A DNA stretch of 64,000 bases from Microbacterium barkeri. GTDB taxonomy: Bacteria > Actinomycetota > Actinomycetes > Actinomycetales > Microbacteriaceae. This document shows positions 43,797 through 50,579 of this stretch, in pieces. Below the pieces are notes generated by a model. That model saw nothing but the letters and a program-made list of their open reading frames with translations, searched no databases and had not been told where the DNA came from. The stretch covers positions 62,001-126,000 of the forward strand of contig NZ_BSEJ01000008.1 of the NCBI RefSeq assembly GCF_027921765.1. Direction: 5' to 3'. Positions within the stretch are counted from its first letter, which is position 1. Each line of letters starts with the position of its first letter. The position numbers and the translations under genes were made by a program.

Positions 43797-45497
43797 ATGC
43801 CCATGGCAACGACGCCATCCTCCGACGGCATCAGCCGACGCACTGTCCTGGCGGGCGGTGTCGCCGCCGTGCCCATCGTGCTCGGCCTCGCGGCCGGGCC
43901 CGCGCACGGCGCGGCCCCCGCCGTCCGGCCCCGTTCCCTCGTGGTCCAGCCGACGCAGCGCCGACAGGTGATCCGCGGCTTCGGCGGCATGACCCACGCG
44001 GGGTGGATCGGCGAGCTGACGCCGAGCCAGTGCGCGACCGCCTTCGGCAACGGCGTCGACGATCTCGGGTTCACGATCCTCCGGATCCCCGTCCCCGAGG
44101 ACTCGGCCAATTGGGCGCGCGATCTCGCCTCGGCGCAGGCAGCGGTCGCGCAGGGCGCGCTCGTGTTCGCGTCGCCGTGGAACCCTCCGGCCGACCTCGT
44201 GGAGTTCTTCGAGCGCGCGGACGACGTGCCGCGCGGCAGCCAGTACGAGGCCGAGGCCGCGGCGCTCGTGAACGCGCACGTCGCGACGGACCTGTCCGGC
44301 TACCAGGGCGAGGGCTACGTGCAGTTCGACGGCGCGATGGGCGCGAGCGTCGAGTTCAGCGGCGTCATCATCGGGTCGTCGGGCACGAAGAATCTCGCCT
44401 TCCGCTACGCGGCGCCGACGGGCGACGTGCACGTCGACATCCACGTCGCCGGTGCGCTCGTGGCAGAGAACGTGCTCTTCCCCGCGACCGCAGCAGGACA
44501 GTGGTCGTGGAAGTCGATCCAGGCGGTCATGACGCCCGGGCAGTGGATGGTCAAGGTGGAGACACGGGGCGAGGGCGGCCCTGCGCTCGACTACCTCATG
44601 GCGGCCCCCTACACGCCGCCCGCGCAGGCGCGGCGCCTCCGGCACGACGCCTATGGCGCGTACGCGGACCACCTGAACGCGTTCGTGCACTACATGCGCG
44701 ACAACGGGGTGGAGCTGTACGGCATCTCGGTCCAGAACGAGCCCGACTACGCGCACGAGTGGACGTGGTGGACGACGGAGGAGATGAACCGATTCCTGCG
44801 CGACTTCGCGGGGCGCATCGACTGCCGGGTGATCGCGCCCGAGTCGTTCCAGTACGTCAAGGAGGTGTCCGACCCGATCCTGCAGGACCCGGCCGCGCTC
44901 GCGAACGTCGACATCATCGGCGCGCACCTCTACGGCACCGCGTACGAGGACTTCCCGTACCCGCTGTTCGCGGAGAAGGGCGCGGGCAAGGAGCTGTGGA
45001 TGACCGAGGTCTACCACCCGAACAGCTCCAGCTCCGCGGACCTCTGGCCCGAGGCGCTCAAGGTCGCCGAGCACGTCCATCACGCGATGACCGACGCCGA
45101 ATTCCAGGCGTACGTCTGGTGGTACATCCGCCGCTTCTACGGCCCGATGCGCGAGGACGGCACGATCAGCAAGCGCGGTCGGATGCTGTCGCACTACGCG
45201 AAGTTCGTTCGCCCCGGGTTCACGCGCGTCGAGGCGCCGCGCGAGCCGCAGCCCGGCGTCCTCACCTCCGCGTACATCGGCCCGGACGGCCTTCTCGTGC
45301 TCGTCGCGGTCAACATGTCGGAGTCGACGGCGAACCCGTCACTCGCGGTGCAGGGGCGGCGCGTGCGCAGTGCGCGATCGTGGCTGACCGACGCCATGCG
45401 CGACCTCGAGGAGCAGCCGGTGATCACAGGGAAGGCGGGCGGCTTCGTCGCGACCCTTCCGCCGCAGAGCGTGACGACCTTCGTCATCCACTCCTGA
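43797..45497 (+). CDS. Tat-exported GH30_8 glucuronoxylanase with a carbohydrate-binding module nested in the barrel
   Basis: 566 residues. A twin-arginine signal (SRRTVLAGG, residues 13-21) indicates Tat export. The catalytic domain follows Bacillus XynC closely: GFGGMTHAGWIGELT (61-75), FASPWNPP (124-131), NEPDYAHEWTWW with acid/base Glu315, HLYGT, and nucleophile Glu404 in WMTEVY. WWYIRRFYGPM (441-451) keeps the Arg that reads the methylglucuronic acid side chain. A CBM6/35-like beta-sandwich (about 148-277, starting QYEAEAAALV) is inserted between FASPWNPP and the helix YGAYADHLNAF. A C-terminal beta domain follows. Expected reaction: endo-cleavage of glucuronoxylan. Confidence 0.92.
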   Translation: MPMATTPSSDGISRRTVLAGGVAAVPIVLGLAAGPAHGAAPAVRPRSLVVQPTQRRQVIRGFGGMTHAGWIGELTPSQCATAFGNGVDDLGFTILRIPVPEDSANWARDLASAQAAVAQGALVFASPWNPPADLVEFFERADDVPRGSQYEAEAAALVNAHVATDLSGYQGEGYVQFDGAMGASVEFSGVIIGSSGTKNLAFRYAAPTGDVHVDIHVAGALVAENVLFPATAAGQWSWKSIQAVMTPGQWMVKVETRGEGGPALDYLMAAPYTPPAQARRLRHDAYGAYADHLNAFVHYMRDNGVELYGISVQNEPDYAHEWTWWTTEEMNRFLRDFAGRIDCRVIAPESFQYVKEVSDPILQDPAALANVDIIGAHLYGTAYEDFPYPLFAEKGAGKELWMTEVYHPNSSSSADLWPEALKVAEHVHHAMTDAEFQAYVWWYIRRFYGPMREDGTISKRGRMLSHYAKFVRPGFTRVEAPREPQPGVLTSAYIGPDGLLVLVAVNMSESTANPSLAVQGRRVRSARSWLTDAMRDLEEQPVITGKAGGFVATLPPQSVTTFVIHS

Positions 45498-45501
45498 CAC
45501 G

Positions 45502-45541
45502 ACGAAGCGCCGGCCGCTCGAGAGCGCGGCCGGCGCTTCGT
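45502..45541. terminator. Bidirectional terminator after the xylanase gene
   Basis: Perfect 16-base arms (45502-45517, 45526-45541) and an 8-base loop, between the convergent GH30 and HdeD-like genes. It is one of the strongest hairpins in the window. Confidence 0.85.
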
Positions 45542-45555
45542 GTGTCGCGACGCGC

Positions 45556-46131
45556 TCAGCGCTCGAGCGTCGCGGCGCGGACGATCTGGATCACGCCGAA
45601 GACGAGCAGCGAGGCGCCGATGAAGAGCCAGAGCCACACGGCGGCGAGCATCGGCGAGACGAGCAGCACGATGCCCGCGAGGATGCTGACGATCGCGTAC
45701 GCGATCGTCCAGCCCTTCGAGCGGACGACCGGGCTGAACGGGTCCTTGGGGCCGCCGAGCGCGAACAGGGTGACGACACCCTCGAAGATCCACGCGATGC
45801 CGAGGAACGTCGAGACGAAGACGCCGAGGAGGGCCGTCGTCGACGCGAGGTTCGAGAAGGCGACGATCGAGGCGACCACGAAGAGGACGCCGAGGAGCGC
45901 CAGGCCGACTCTCAGCCATCCGCTCAGCCCCTTCGAGACGACCGCGAGCGCGATGTCGATGATGCCCGCGACGAGGGTGTAGATCGCGATGAGAACCGTG
46001 ACGGCGACGGCCGACTTGAACGGCCAGATGACGATCACGAGGCCCGCGATGAGCGAGATGACGCCCGTGACGATGGCGATCGTGCGCAGGGTGCGGGCGA
46101 GTCCGATGGGCTGGTGCTGGGTGTCCGTCAC
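45556..46131 (-). CDS. HdeD-family membrane protein
   Basis: 191 residues with six hydrophobic helices arranged as three repeated pairs. The segments VTGVISLIAGLVIVIWP and IVSILAGIVLLVSPMLA are the repeated HdeD (DUF308) pattern. HdeD is linked to acid resistance in enterics; the role in actinobacteria is unknown. GTG start with AGGAACC upstream. It is a single gene bounded by hairpins at both ends. Confidence 0.85.
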   Translation of the reverse strand: MTDTQHQPIGLARTLRTIAIVTGVISLIAGLVIVIWPFKSAVAVTVLIAIYTLVAGIIDIALAVVSKGLSGWLRVGLALLGVLFVVASIVAFSNLASTTALLGVFVSTFLGIAWIFEGVVTLFALGGPKDPFSPVVRSKGWTIAYAIVSILAGIVLLVSPMLAAVWLWLFIGASLLVFGVIQIVRAATLER

Positions 46132-46199
46132 GGTTCCTCCTGGTGTGCGCCGATTCTCCGACTGCCTCGACGCTATCGCGCTGGCCGCGCGAAGTGCAG

Positions 46200-46232
46200 G
46201 AGCGCCCCGTGTCTCAGGGACACGGGGCGCTC
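46200..46232. terminator. Terminator after the MerR gene
   Basis: Arms of 14 bases (46200-46213, 46219-46232) with a 5-base loop, starting 23 bases past the MerR stop and before the HdeD gene on the same strand. Confidence 0.8.
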
Positions 46233-46254
46233 TCTGCCATGCGCTGGCGCGCGA

Positions 46255-47013
46255 TCACAGACGCGCGTCGGCGTAGACCGTCAGCGCGTCGCGCACGAAC
46301 GTCGCGCCGGCCGTGCCGCCGTAGTTCGCGGCGAACCGGTCGTCGGCCACGTACATCTCGGCGAGACCGAGCACGTAGGCCTTGACGTCGCCGCCGGGCG
46401 CGGCCGCGGGGGTGCCGGGGATGCCGGTCAGCCACTCCACGTGGCGCTGCGCCAGAGCCTGTGCGTCGTCGGACGCGGGATCGACGCCGGCCTCGGCGGC
46501 CGCCGTCCAGTCGCGCGCGAGCTGCGACGAGCGCTCGCCCCAGGCGCTGCGCTCCGCGTCGCTCATCCCGCGCCACCAGGCGTCGCCCCGCGCGTACGCG
46601 TCGCGACCCCAGCGCTGCTCGACCTCGTCCTTGTACTGCGTGTGGTCGAAGCCGTCGAACATGTTCTCTGCCATGAGCTCCTTCCCCTCCTTCAGGGATC
46701 CGATGGTCGACGTCACCGCGCGGATCTGCCGCTCGAGTCGACCCTTCTCTTCCTCCAGCCACGCCAGATGCGTCTCGAGCGCGCGGGCCGGGCTCGTCTC
46801 GCGAGCCAGCACGTCGCCGATCTGCGGCAGGCCGAGCCCGAGCTCGCGCAGCAGCAGGATGCGCTGCAGGCGGACAAGGGCCGACTCGTCGTAGTAGCGG
46901 TAGCCGTTGTGGCCGACGCGCGACGGCGGCAGCAGCCCGATGTCGTCGTAGTGACGCAGCGTGCGGCTCGTCGTGCCCGTCAGGCGGGCGATCTGCTGGA
47001 TCGACCATTCCAT
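46255..47013 (-). CDS. MerR-family regulator with TipAS-type effector domain
   Basis: 252 residues. The N-terminal MerR winged helix is IQQIARLTGTTSRTLRHYDDIGLL, followed by a dimerisation coiled coil (LEEEKGRLERQIRAV). The C-terminal half (MFDGFDHTQYKDEVEQRWG and WWRGMSDAERSAW) is a TipAS domain, which in TipAL binds thiopeptide and other antibiotics and activates transcription. AGGAG precedes the ATG. Its own promoter has the stretched spacer typical of MerR control, so it is probably autoregulated and drug-inducible. Confidence 0.88.
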   Translation of the reverse strand: MEWSIQQIARLTGTTSRTLRHYDDIGLLPPSRVGHNGYRYYDESALVRLQRILLLRELGLGLPQIGDVLARETSPARALETHLAWLEEEKGRLERQIRAVTSTIGSLKEGKELMAENMFDGFDHTQYKDEVEQRWGRDAYARGDAWWRGMSDAERSAWGERSSQLARDWTAAAEAGVDPASDDAQALAQRHVEWLTGIPGTPAAAPGGDVKAYVLGLAEMYVADDRFAANYGGTAGATFVRDALTVYADARL

Positions 47014-47048
47014 GGCGGCTCCTCTCCTCTGTCGTGGTGGTGAGAATC

Positions 47049-47081
47049 ACGCTAGAGGTTGACGTCGCGTCAATGTCAACC
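47049..47081 (-). promoter_or_regulatory. MerR-type promoter with 19-base spacer
   Basis: On the minus strand, TTGACA (47079-47074) and TAGCGT (47054-47049) are 19 bases apart, the long spacing used by MerR activators. The palindrome GGTTGAC (47057-47063) / GTCAACC (47075-47081) fills the spacer region. Confidence 0.8.
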
Positions 47082-47107
47082 GCCGATTTCCCGAAGACGC
47101 TTGCAGA

Positions 47108-47154
47108 TCGAGATATATCGTGTTTGACTGCTTACAAGTCGAGATATATCTCGA
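47108..47154 (+). promoter_or_regulatory. DUF4097-padR promoter with two PadR-type operators
   Basis: TTGACT (47124-47129) and TATCTC (47147-47152) are 17 bases apart. The perfect 16-base palindrome TCGAGATATATCTCGA (47139-47154) covers the -10. A second copy, TCGAGATATATCGTGT (47108-47123), abuts the -35. Start-to-start spacing is 31 bases, three helical turns. This is the arrangement expected for autorepression by the PadR protein encoded in the operon. Confidence 0.78.
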
Positions 47155-47190
47155 GTCGGATGCCCGTGCCGGGGCAGACAGGAGCAGATC

Positions 47191-48084
47191 ATGACAGACG
47201 AGAAGTGGGTCATCCATCCTGGGGAGACCCGCATCATCGACGTCGAGGGCGTCCGCCGCCTCAAGGTGGGTCTCATCGGCGGCCAGGTCGACATCATCGG
47301 GCACGACGAGCCGCATGCGCGGGTCGAGGTGCACGGCGTGACGGTCAAGGACCTCCGCATCGAGCTCACGGGAGACGAGCTCGAGATCGACCACCCGCAG
47401 CTGCGCTGGGACAACTTCCTCGAGGTCTTCCGCAACTTCGGCGCGGCCGGTCCGCGTGCGGAGATCAGCGTCGCCGTCCCACGCGCGGTCGCCCTCACGC
47501 TCGGCGTCGTGAGCGCGGGCGCGCTCGTGGCGGGGCTCGAGCAGCCCGCGCGTCTGAACACCGTGTCGGGCGACGTGCTCGTCGACGGCCTGCGCGGCGA
47601 TCTCGGGGCGAATGCCGTCTCGGGCGACGTGCAGGTGCGCGACCTCGATGGCGCCTTCTCGGCCAACACCGTCTCCGGCGATGTCGCGGTCTCGGGCGCC
47701 GTGTCGCGGGTCGACGTCGACACGGTGTCGGGCACCACCTTCGTCGACGCGGTCGGACAGGTCGAGCGCGTGTCGGTCAACGGCGTGAGCGGCGCCGTGA
47801 CGCTGCGCCTGGACAAGGGGTACGCCGCGAACTACGTGGCGCGCTCGGCGAGCGGCCGCGTGCGCATCGACGGCGTCGCGTATGCGTCGTCCGGGCCGGT
47901 GAGCTACACGGATTCGGTGGGCGAGCTGTCGAGCCGCTTCGTCGACGTGCGGATCAACACGGTCGCGGGCGACATCACGGTCGTGCGCCGCGAGGACGGC
48001 TCGGAGCCCGATGCGGCGGCCGAGACGGATGGCGAGGTGCAGTGGCCGGGGCAGGCGGCGGCCGGCGAGGGAGAGGCTCGCTGA
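47191..48084 (+). CDS. DUF4097-family beta-helix protein
   Basis: 297 residues. A series of repeated short strands of the type TVSGDVLVDGL, AVSGDVQVRDL and TVSGDVAVSGA (about residues 125-225) forms the right-handed beta-solenoid of DUF4097 adhesin-like proteins. There is no signal peptide, so it is probably cytosolic. The family often travels with PadR regulators and stress systems; its function is unknown. AGGAG precedes the ATG. It overlaps padR by one base (TGATG). Confidence 0.85.
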   Translation: MTDEKWVIHPGETRIIDVEGVRRLKVGLIGGQVDIIGHDEPHARVEVHGVTVKDLRIELTGDELEIDHPQLRWDNFLEVFRNFGAAGPRAEISVAVPRAVALTLGVVSAGALVAGLEQPARLNTVSGDVLVDGLRGDLGANAVSGDVQVRDLDGAFSANTVSGDVAVSGAVSRVDVDTVSGTTFVDAVGQVERVSVNGVSGAVTLRLDKGYAANYVARSASGRVRIDGVAYASSGPVSYTDSVGELSSRFVDVRINTVAGDITVVRREDGSEPDAAAETDGEVQWPGQAAAGEGEAR

Positions 48085-48692
48085 TGCCTCCGGTCTTCTC
48101 GCACGGCGACCTGCGCCTCTACCTCCTGAGCCTCCTCGACGAGACGCCGCGTCACGGCTACGACATCATGCAGGCGTTCGCGGAGCGCACGGGCGGCACC
48201 TACACGCCGAGCGCGGGCACGATCTACCCCCGCCTGGCGAAGCTCGAGGAGGAGGGACTCGTCACGAAGAGCGTCGACGGCCGCAAGACGATCTACGCGA
48301 TCACGGATGCCGGGCGCGCCGAGGTGCGTGCGCGTGCGGCCGAACTCGACGGCATCCAGGAGGGGCTCGCCGACTCCGTCCGGATCATCGCCGACGGCGT
48401 GCGCTCGAGCGTGAGCGAGGCGATGAAGAGCCTGCGCGCCGATCTCGCGGCGGCCGCGAGCGCGACCGCGGAGACGCCGCGACCGCACCGTGGGGATGAC
48501 CCGCGCGTCCGCGCGCGCGAGCAGCTGCAGCGCGCCGAGGTGCTCGTGGGCGAGTTCCGCGGCCGCATCCGGGCTGACCTGCGCACGCATGTGGCGCGCG
48601 GGGGCGAGCTCGCGTCATCCGTCGTCGACGACCTCGGCCGTGCTCTCGAGGACGCAGCTGCTGCGCTCGAGCGCGCGCTCGGCGGCCGCTGA
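48084..48692 (+). CDS. PadR-family transcriptional regulator
   Basis: 202 residues. The winged helix HGDLRLYLLSLLDETPRHGYDIMQAF, then YTPSAGTIYPRLAKLEEEGLV and the wing TKSVDGRKTIYAIT, are typical PadR. A long helical C-terminal region (residues 90-202, Ala/Arg/Glu rich) is larger than in short PadRs and may form the dimer and a ligand pocket. It is expected to repress its own operon through the palindrome at 47139-47154 and, from the identical 16-mer at 30314, the TIGR02611 gene. Inducer unknown. Confidence 0.88.
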   Translation: MPPVFSHGDLRLYLLSLLDETPRHGYDIMQAFAERTGGTYTPSAGTIYPRLAKLEEEGLVTKSVDGRKTIYAITDAGRAEVRARAAELDGIQEGLADSVRIIADGVRSSVSEAMKSLRADLAAAASATAETPRPHRGDDPRVRAREQLQRAEVLVGEFRGRIRADLRTHVARGGELASSVVDDLGRALEDAAAALERALGGR

Positions 48693-48695
48693 GGC

Positions 48696-49247
48696 CTACT
48701 CCTCGAGCGGCCAGTCCTCGTCGTCCGCGAGCGGCTCGCCCACGGGCACCACGAGGATGTTGCGGTGCTGCCGGTGCGACAGGCGCGCGGCGACCGATCC
48801 GGTGAAGAACTCCCGGATCGAGTCGCCGATGCCGCGCTTGCGCGTGCCGACGACGATCAGGCGCGCGTCGATCTTCTCGGCGAAGTGCTTGAGGGCGAGC
48901 GCCGGGTCGCCGACGAGCTGGCGAACCGTCCAGCGGACGTCCTTGCCGGCGAGGTTCTCCTCGGCTGCTCGGCGGACGGCCTCGAGCTCCTCGGCGCCGG
49001 CGTCGATGTGGATGTCGACGGGCGCGGTCTGCACGAATCCGTCCGGATCCTCGTAGGTCACGAAGCGCGTCACGTCGACGTGGGCCACGACGAGCGGCGC
49101 GTGCAGAAGGGCCGCATAGCGGGCCGCCTCCTTCATCACGCGGGGTGCCTGGCCCGGGATCGCGCCTACGATGACGGCCCCGTGCAGGGACTCGTCGGCT
49201 GCCGCGTCGGGTGCCTCGTCGGCGGGGAAGACCTCGTTATCGCTCAT
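48696..49247 (-). CDS. Universal stress protein (UspA family)
   Basis: 183 residues with a single Usp domain. The ATP-binding pattern GTRKRGIGDSIREFFTGSVAARL followed by HRQHRNILVVPVG is intact. A short acidic N-terminal extension (MSDNEVFPADEAPDAAADE) precedes the fold. ATG 49247 was chosen for AGAGGAC upstream and loss of similarity before it; the frame extends to 49364. It is divergent from the DUF3073 gene and convergent with padR. It probably acts in stress or dormancy response. Confidence 0.88.
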   Translation of the reverse strand: MSDNEVFPADEAPDAAADESLHGAVIVGAIPGQAPRVMKEAARYAALLHAPLVVAHVDVTRFVTYEDPDGFVQTAPVDIHIDAGAEELEAVRRAAEENLAGKDVRWTVRQLVGDPALALKHFAEKIDARLIVVGTRKRGIGDSIREFFTGSVAARLSHRQHRNILVVPVGEPLADDEDWPLEE

Positions 49248-49401
49248 GGCCCGTCCTCTCTGTGCCGCAGCCCGGCCGGTGCCCGAGGGCCGCGTGGTAT
49301 CCTGGATCCTACTCTTTCCCGGCATCAGCCGGCTGTCGGAAGTTATGCATACGGGCCGGCGCATGAAGCCCGATGCTGCTCAACATAAGGGGGTCTCGCG
49401 C

Positions 49402-49590
49402 ATGGGGCGTGGCCGTCAGAAGGCGAAGCACACAAAGCTCGCCCGCGAACTCAAGTCGTTCAGCCCGAGCGTCGATTATCGGGCCCTGGAACGCCAACTC
49501 GCGCATCCGGATGACGACCCGTACGTCGACCGCTGGGCTGACCAGTACGCCGACGAGGACGAGGACGAAGACGAGCTCGAGAAGGCCTAG
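49402..49590 (+). CDS. DUF3073-family small protein
   Basis: 62 residues. It begins MGRGRQKAKHTKLARELKSF, the hallmark of DUF3073, followed by a conserved DYRALERQLAHP segment and a strongly acidic tail (DEDEDEDELEKA). The basic head and acidic tail suggest nucleic-acid or ribosome association, but no function is known. Earlier in-frame ATGs exist (for example 49363), but AAGGGGG lies 8-9 bases before 49402 and the family start is conserved. A leader of up to about 100 bases may precede it. Confidence 0.92.
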   Translation: MGRGRQKAKHTKLARELKSFSPSVDYRALERQLAHPDDDPYVDRWADQYADEDEDEDELEKA

Positions 49591-49609
49591 CCCTTCTCAG
49601 ATCATCACG

Positions 49610-49645
49610 GAAAGTCGCCGCGGAGCACCCTCCGCGGCGACTTTC
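49610..49645. terminator. Terminator after the DUF3073 gene
   Basis: Perfect 16-base arms (49610-49625, 49630-49645) with a 4-base CACC loop; CTTTCGTGTG at the end gives a short U-rich trailer. Confidence 0.88.
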
Positions 49646-49701
49646 GTGTGCCTGCGCGACGGGCACCCGCACACGTGCGTCGAGCCGGTAGTGTCTCGCT
49701 C

Positions 49702-50097
49702 GTGACGCGTGCACCCATCCGCTGGGAGCTGCTGCCCCTCGTCTGCGCGGGCGGCGCGATCGGCGTCGCCGCGCGTCACGTGCTGACGGCGCTCGTCCCG
49801 GACAGCTCCGTCGTCTGGATGACGGCCGTCATCAACGTGGTCGGATCGCTCCTGCTCGGGTTCGTCGCGGGCGTATGCGGTGCGCGGCATGCGCGATGGC
49901 GCGGTTTCCTCGGGACGGGCGTGCTGGGCGGCTTCACGACCTACAGCGCGTTCGCCGTTCAGGTCGCGGGCGCGACCGGCGGCCCGCAGATCGCGCTCGT
50001 GCTCGCCGGCTCTGCCCTGCTCGTGATCCTCGCGGTCGGGGCGGCGGTCGCGGGCCTCGTCGTCGGCGCACGCGTCGCGCGCGAGGCCGCAGCGTGA
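49702..50097 (+). CDS. crcB: Fluoride exporter subunit 1 (FluC/CrcB)
   Basis: A 131-residue, four-helix fluoride channel of the Fluc family. The pore and sodium-site motifs NVVGSLLLGF and GTGVLGGFTTYSAF are intact. GTG 49702 is preceded by TAGTGT with 7 bases between, so the message may be leaderless. It overlaps the second crcB by four bases; the two probably assemble as the antiparallel heterodimer used by many Gram-positives. No fluoride-riboswitch-like sequence was seen upstream. Confidence 0.9.
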   Translation: MTRAPIRWELLPLVCAGGAIGVAARHVLTALVPDSSVVWMTAVINVVGSLLLGFVAGVCGARHARWRGFLGTGVLGGFTTYSAFAVQVAGATGGPQIALVLAGSALLVILAVGAAVAGLVVGARVAREAAA

Positions 50098-50459
50098 CCC
50101 CCGGGCTCGTCGCGCTCGTCGCCCTGGCCGGCGGGATCGGCGCCGGCCTGCGCTGGCTCGTCGACGTGCTACTCTCGCGCGTCGTCCCGCGCGGCTTCCC
50201 CTGGGCCATCCTCGCGGTGAACGTGTCGGGTTCGCTCGCGCTCGGGGTGCTCACGGGTGCCGCGCTCGGATGGCCGTGGCTCGCGATCGCGGGGACGGGG
50301 CTGCTCGGCGGCTACACGACCTTCAGCACGGTGTCGCTCGACGCGGCGGCGTTCCTCCGCGAGGGCCAGGTGCGGAAGGCGCTTCTCGACGCGCTGGGGA
50401 CCCTCGCGCTCTGCGTGGCGGCCGCCGCGGCCGGTGTCGCGATCGGTGCCCTGGTCTGA
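50094..50459 (+). CDS. crcB: Fluoride exporter subunit 2 (FluC/CrcB)
   Basis: A 121-residue partner of the preceding gene. NVSGSLALGVL and GTGLLGGYTTFSTVSLD carry the conserved Asn, Gly and Thr/Phe pore residues. The start GTG 50094 overlaps the first crcB stop (GTGA). Two short Fluc genes in tandem imply a heterodimer, since each has the residues for one side of the twin pore. Confidence 0.9.
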   Translation: MTPGLVALVALAGGIGAGLRWLVDVLLSRVVPRGFPWAILAVNVSGSLALGVLTGAALGWPWLAIAGTGLLGGYTTFSTVSLDAAAFLREGQVRKALLDALGTLALCVAAAAAGVAIGALV

Positions 50460-50525
50460 TCAGGATCATCCCGTAGGTGGAGGCGCCGGTGCGCGCCGCG
50501 CTGAGAGAATGACGACGCGGATACA

Positions 50526-50540
50526 GGACCGTATCGGTCC
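50526..50540. promoter_or_regulatory. Inverted repeat before the RND exporter
   Basis: GGACCG-TAT-CGGTCC is a perfect 6-3-6 inverted repeat 39 bases upstream of the GTG start. It looks like a TetR-type operator. No regulator gene is adjacent. Confidence 0.5.
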
Positions 50541-50579
50541 GTCCGCTCCCGCGCCAGGCTCCACCAACGAGAGAGATCC

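Noticed and set aside
49591..49701. Fluoride riboswitch before crcB
   Set aside because: The region is occupied by the DUF3073 terminator and a probable leaderless promoter; no conserved riboswitch blocks seen.
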